Positions 61,342 to 64,000 of a stretch of DNA of 64,000 bases are shown piece by piece. The translations under genes and the position numbers were made by a program. The first letter of the stretch is position 1; each line of letters starts with the position of its first letter. Location of the stretch: positions 1 to 64,000 of the forward strand of contig DASZSV010000041.1 of assembly GCA_035548495.1 (NCBI GenBank). Reading direction: 5' to 3'. This DNA is from CAILZL01 sp035548495 (GTDB lineage Bacteria; Pseudomonadota; Gammaproteobacteria; Steroidobacterales; Steroidobacteraceae). The notes below the pieces were generated by a model. That model was not told where the DNA came from. It saw nothing but the letters and a program-made list of their open reading frames with translations, and made no database searches.

Positions 61342-62874
61342 TCAAACTTCTGACGCGAGATGATCGTTAAGCAATTCGAACTTGCGCAGCTTTTCCACCA
61401 GCGTCGTGCGGCGCAATTGCAGCAGTCGTGCTGCGTGAGCCACGGTGCCACCGGCGCGTTCCATGGCCTGACGGATCAGGCTGCGTTCGATCTCATACAG
61501 ATGCGAACGCAGATCAATGCCCGCCACCGGCAATTGCGCGAGATTCTCATCGGGCTGCGATGAAGCGGACAACAGCAGAAAGGCATGTTCATCCGGCAAT
61601 TCTTCCTGGTCTTCAGCATCCAGCGATGCTTCATTCACCGCATGAATGATGGTGGTATCGCCCGCGCTGGAGGAATCGTTGAGCAACTCGGTGGTCATGC
61701 GCAATTGTTCATCCTGTTCCGGCGTCCAGTCGCTGGGCCGATACTTGGCCGGCAGATCACCGACGTTGACAATGCCATGCGGACACAGAATGGACAGCCG
61801 TTCAATCAGGTTGCCGAGCTCACGCACATTGCCCGGCCAGCTGTAATTCATCAATGCATCCATCACACCGGGTTTGAAATGAATGCGCGCACGGCCATTG
61901 GCCACATTCTGTTCGACAAAGTCGCGTATCAATACACCCAGATCTTCAATGCGTGACCGCAATGGCGGCATTTCTATGGGAAATACGTTGAGACGATAGA
62001 ACAGGTCTTCGCGGAATGTGCCTTTGACAATGGCCTCTTCCAGATTGCGATGCGTGGCGGCAATGATGCGCACATTGCAACGCATGGGCGCATGACCGCC
62101 AACGCGTTCAAACACACGTTCCTGCAATACGCGCAACAGCTTCACCTGCATGGTCATGCTCATGTCACCGATTTCATCCAGGAACAATGTGCCGCCTTCA
62201 GCAATTTCAAAGCGGCCCTTGCGTGAGGTCACGGCACCGGTGAATGAACCCTTTTCATGACCAAACAATTCGCTTTCCAGCAACTCGGAAGGAATGGCGC
62301 CGCAATTGATGGCTACAAAGGGACGCTGGCGGCGCGGGCTGGCATCATGAATGGCACGTGCCACCACTTCCTTGCCAGAACCGGATTCCCCCAGTATCAG
62401 CACACTGGAACCATGTGCTGCAACTTGCTTGATCAGACGGTTTACTTCACGAACGGCAGCAGAAGTGCCGCTGGGCAATTTGACACTGCTGGTTTCCTGT
62501 TCGGTTTGTGTAACTGACAGATGCAATGCCGACGCCAGCGCATCCATATTGAATGGAAACTTCAACCGCACCACACGCTGCTGCCCGGTGACCATGGACA
62601 ATTCCATCGCCACCTGCGGCGAGCCATAACTGACAACGGGAATATCACACAGTGCACCACGCAGGGTGCTGCCCAGTTCATGCCAGTTGGGTTCATCGGA
62701 TACATCACCAATGAACAACGCCTGCTCGGTGCCGGACGCCTGCAGCATGGTGACCACCAGTGCGGCATGATCAACCACCATGGCCTGATAGCCAAACTGC
62801 TGCAACACTGTTGCAACCTGCGATGCGCGTTCGCTGTCGCAGTCATATACCACTGCGTGTTGTGCCGACTTCAT
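61342..62874 (-). CDS. fleQ: Flagellar master regulator FleQ/FlrA (sigma-54 activator)
   Basis: The product is 510 residues. An N-terminal FleQ receiver-like domain (HAVVYDCDSERASQVATVLQ) lacks an obvious phospho-acceptor setting. The AAA+ domain has Walker A GESGSGKEVVARAIH, GSFTGA and Walker B GTLFLDEIGDMSM, and a Fis-type DNA-binding helix (GGTVAHAARLLQLRRTTLVE) ends the protein. FleQ drives class II flagellar genes and in relatives responds to c-di-GMP; a nearby PilZ-type gene fits that. A linker of about 60 residues before the HTH is acidic and Ser-rich. Confidence 0.95.
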   Translation of the reverse strand: MKSAQHAVVYDCDSERASQVATVLQQFGYQAMVVDHAALVVTMLQASGTEQALFIGDVSDEPNWHELGSTLRGALCDIPVVSYGSPQVAMELSMVTGQQRVVRLKFPFNMDALASALHLSVTQTEQETSSVKLPSGTSAAVREVNRLIKQVAAHGSSVLILGESGSGKEVVARAIHDASPRRQRPFVAINCGAIPSELLESELFGHEKGSFTGAVTSRKGRFEIAEGGTLFLDEIGDMSMTMQVKLLRVLQERVFERVGGHAPMRCNVRIIAATHRNLEEAIVKGTFREDLFYRLNVFPIEMPPLRSRIEDLGVLIRDFVEQNVANGRARIHFKPGVMDALMNYSWPGNVRELGNLIERLSILCPHGIVNVGDLPAKYRPSDWTPEQDEQLRMTTELLNDSSSAGDTTIIHAVNEASLDAEDQEELPDEHAFLLLSASSQPDENLAQLPVAGIDLRSHLYEIERSLIRQAMERAGGTVAHAARLLQLRRTTLVEKLRKFELLNDHLASEV

Positions 62875-63581
62875 GTGTTATGCCTCACTGCCGCATTTGT
62901 TGTGATTGATTCGTTGCCATGTCCTTATACAAACCATGATCACCGCATGTTTTGAATAATAGCGTCGCAATTTTGACGCATTATGCACAATAGCAGCGCC
63001 GCCATTGGGCACTGTATTTTCCGAAGGCAGCCTGATATTCAGCATATCCCTTAAAGATAACGCCATAACGTTCAGCAAAAACCGGAACACAGTGACAATT
63101 GCTAGGGGATTTACCAACAACAACGCATGCAATTGACTGAGCATGCGTGGATGACTTGAATGTGCCGCGGATGAATTCATGATCAATGCGCAAACCGTTG
63201 CAGAAAAACGTTGTGTGAACGCATTGTCATCGTAACGAAGTCCGGAAAAATCAGGCACGCCCTGAACGGCCGGACAGCGTGATCAAATCGTCAATTCATT
63301 GACTGCATTACGTCAGTTGCGTCACATATGATGCACACATTGGACGATGCATCAGACATTCACTGATCTGTTTCTTGACGGCATGGATAACCAAACTGGC
63401 AAGGCCGCGCAAACACCGCCATTGCTTGAATGTGCAAGCGATATTGCATATCGCCGATATGCCGGTAATTGACACAGCGCTCTCGCATTTCTCGCCATAT
63501 GAACAAACATAAGCAGTGAGTAACATGGTCAATGCATACTGGTGCGGCATGCACGAAAGCGAAATGGATTGGAAACGGCTT
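62875..63581. other. 707-bp intergenic region upstream of fleQ
   Basis: I see no supported gene here. Short open frames on both strands lack ribosome sites and family patterns. The composition is more A/T-rich than its surroundings, which fits a promoter region for the flagellar master regulator. I could not recognise specific operators. Confidence 0.5.
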
Positions 63582-64000
63582 CTATTTGTTCTTTGGCTGA
63601 CGCACACCAGCCACCTGGCGTCGATGGCGACGGAAGGCGAGCTTTTCAATCAAATCAGAAACCGCCTGACCCATCGGATCGAATTTTATCTTCACCCGTC
63701 CGCGATCCACGGATGACACACGGCCGAAGAATCGCACCGGTTCGGCAACACATTCTTTCAGATACATTTCCAGTATTCCGTTACTGTCCACCGCCGGCAA
63801 TTGTCCATCCTGACGCCACACTGCGCCGAGTTTATTGAAACGGATGGACATGACGGGCGGGCGCGGTTGATGCACGGCAAGCAATTGCCCCACCATTTCC
63901 AGCAGCAGGTTGATCTTCATGTCCAGCCGCACAACGTCGGCATGATATTGCGAATAGTCATCGGGTTTATTTTTTTCGGGTTGCGTGTGCTCTTCCAGAG
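63582..64000 (-). CDS. PilZ-like protein, 5' part outside window
   Basis: The frame is open from the right edge to a stop at 63582, about 139 residues. The visible part is helical at first (MKINLLLEMVGQLLAVHQ), then beta-rich with VRFFGRVSSVDRGRVKIKFD, ending LIEKLAFRRHRRQVAGVRQP. I recognise this as the C-terminal half of the PilZ-domain proteins often placed near gammaproteobacterial flagellar regulators, which bind c-di-GMP. The N-terminal PilZ RxxxR motif would be outside the window, so this assignment is tentative. Confidence 0.65.
   Translation of the reverse strand, partial: LEEHTQPEKNKPDDYSQYHADVVRLDMKINLLLEMVGQLLAVHQPRPPVMSIRFNKLGAVWRQDGQLPAVDSNGILEMYLKECVAEPVRFFGRVSSVDRGRVKIKFDPMGQAVSDLIEKLAFRRHRRQVAGVRQPKNK

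Noticed and set aside
62878..63258. 126-residue minus-strand frame upstream of fleQ
   Set aside because: No ribosome site, no recognisable pattern and a promoter-like A/T-rich setting. I treat the region as regulatory.

Overview
This window looks like chromosomal DNA of a gammaproteobacterium of moderate GC content. The gene order lolB-ispE-tRNA-Gln-prs-rplY-pth-ychF, diverging from hemA-prfA, is the classical Pseudomonas-like arrangement. The flagellar run fleQ / sigma-54 activator / fliEFGHIJK is also of the gammaproteobacterial type. Short dispersed hairpin repeats and a REP-associated transposase (RAYT) add a mobile-DNA layer. I cannot assign genus or species from sequence alone.

Layout. 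(1) 1-11.6 kb, minus strand: a two-partner secretion locus. The TpsB transporter is followed 4 bp later by a giant TpsA exoprotein of at least 3,273 residues that runs off the left edge. (2) 11.6-15.2 kb, minus: a PstS-like periplasmic-binding-fold protein, a VPLPA/PEP-CTERM surface protein and a dienelactone-hydrolase-like enzyme. (3) 15.3-15.9 kb: a tandem repeat array beside tRNA-Met. (4) 16-26 kb: the conserved housekeeping block ychF, pth, rplY, prs, tRNA-Gln, ispE, lolB and a TPR lipoprotein (all minus), then hemA-prfA (plus). (5) 26-31.2 kb: DUF3224, a glutathione transferase/HxlR divergent pair with two clear operators, prmC, ppiB, mtgA and two paralogous small secreted proteins. (6) 31.2-35.3 kb: a molybdenum-cofactor operon moeA-moaA-moaC-mobA::moaD-moaE, including a gene fusion. 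(7) 35.3-50.8 kb: a small hydrolase, an L,D-transpeptidase, an OmpA-family protein, proBA, a chemoreceptor, a GH27 alpha-galactosidase, a DUF1800/DUF1501 pair, an extremely acidic small protein, htpX, photolyase and signal peptidase I. (8) 50.8-53.1 kb: a 2.3-kb accessory segment bracketed by 65-bp direct repeats of the lepB 3' end. It carries a RAYT and two orphan genes of lower GC. (9) 53.1-64 kb, minus: flagellar fliK-J-I-H-G-F-E, a receiver-less sigma-54 activator with a recognisable -24/-12 promoter, fleQ, and the 3' part of a PilZ-like gene.

Most of the window is ordinary core genome. The parts most worth a second look are the lepB-flanked accessory segment and its link to dispersed repeats, the hairpin that pairs with the moeA Shine-Dalgarno, the MobA::MoaD fusion, the loss of the FleS/receiver module in the flagellar hierarchy, and the DUF3739 two-partner exoprotein with an atypical TpsB.
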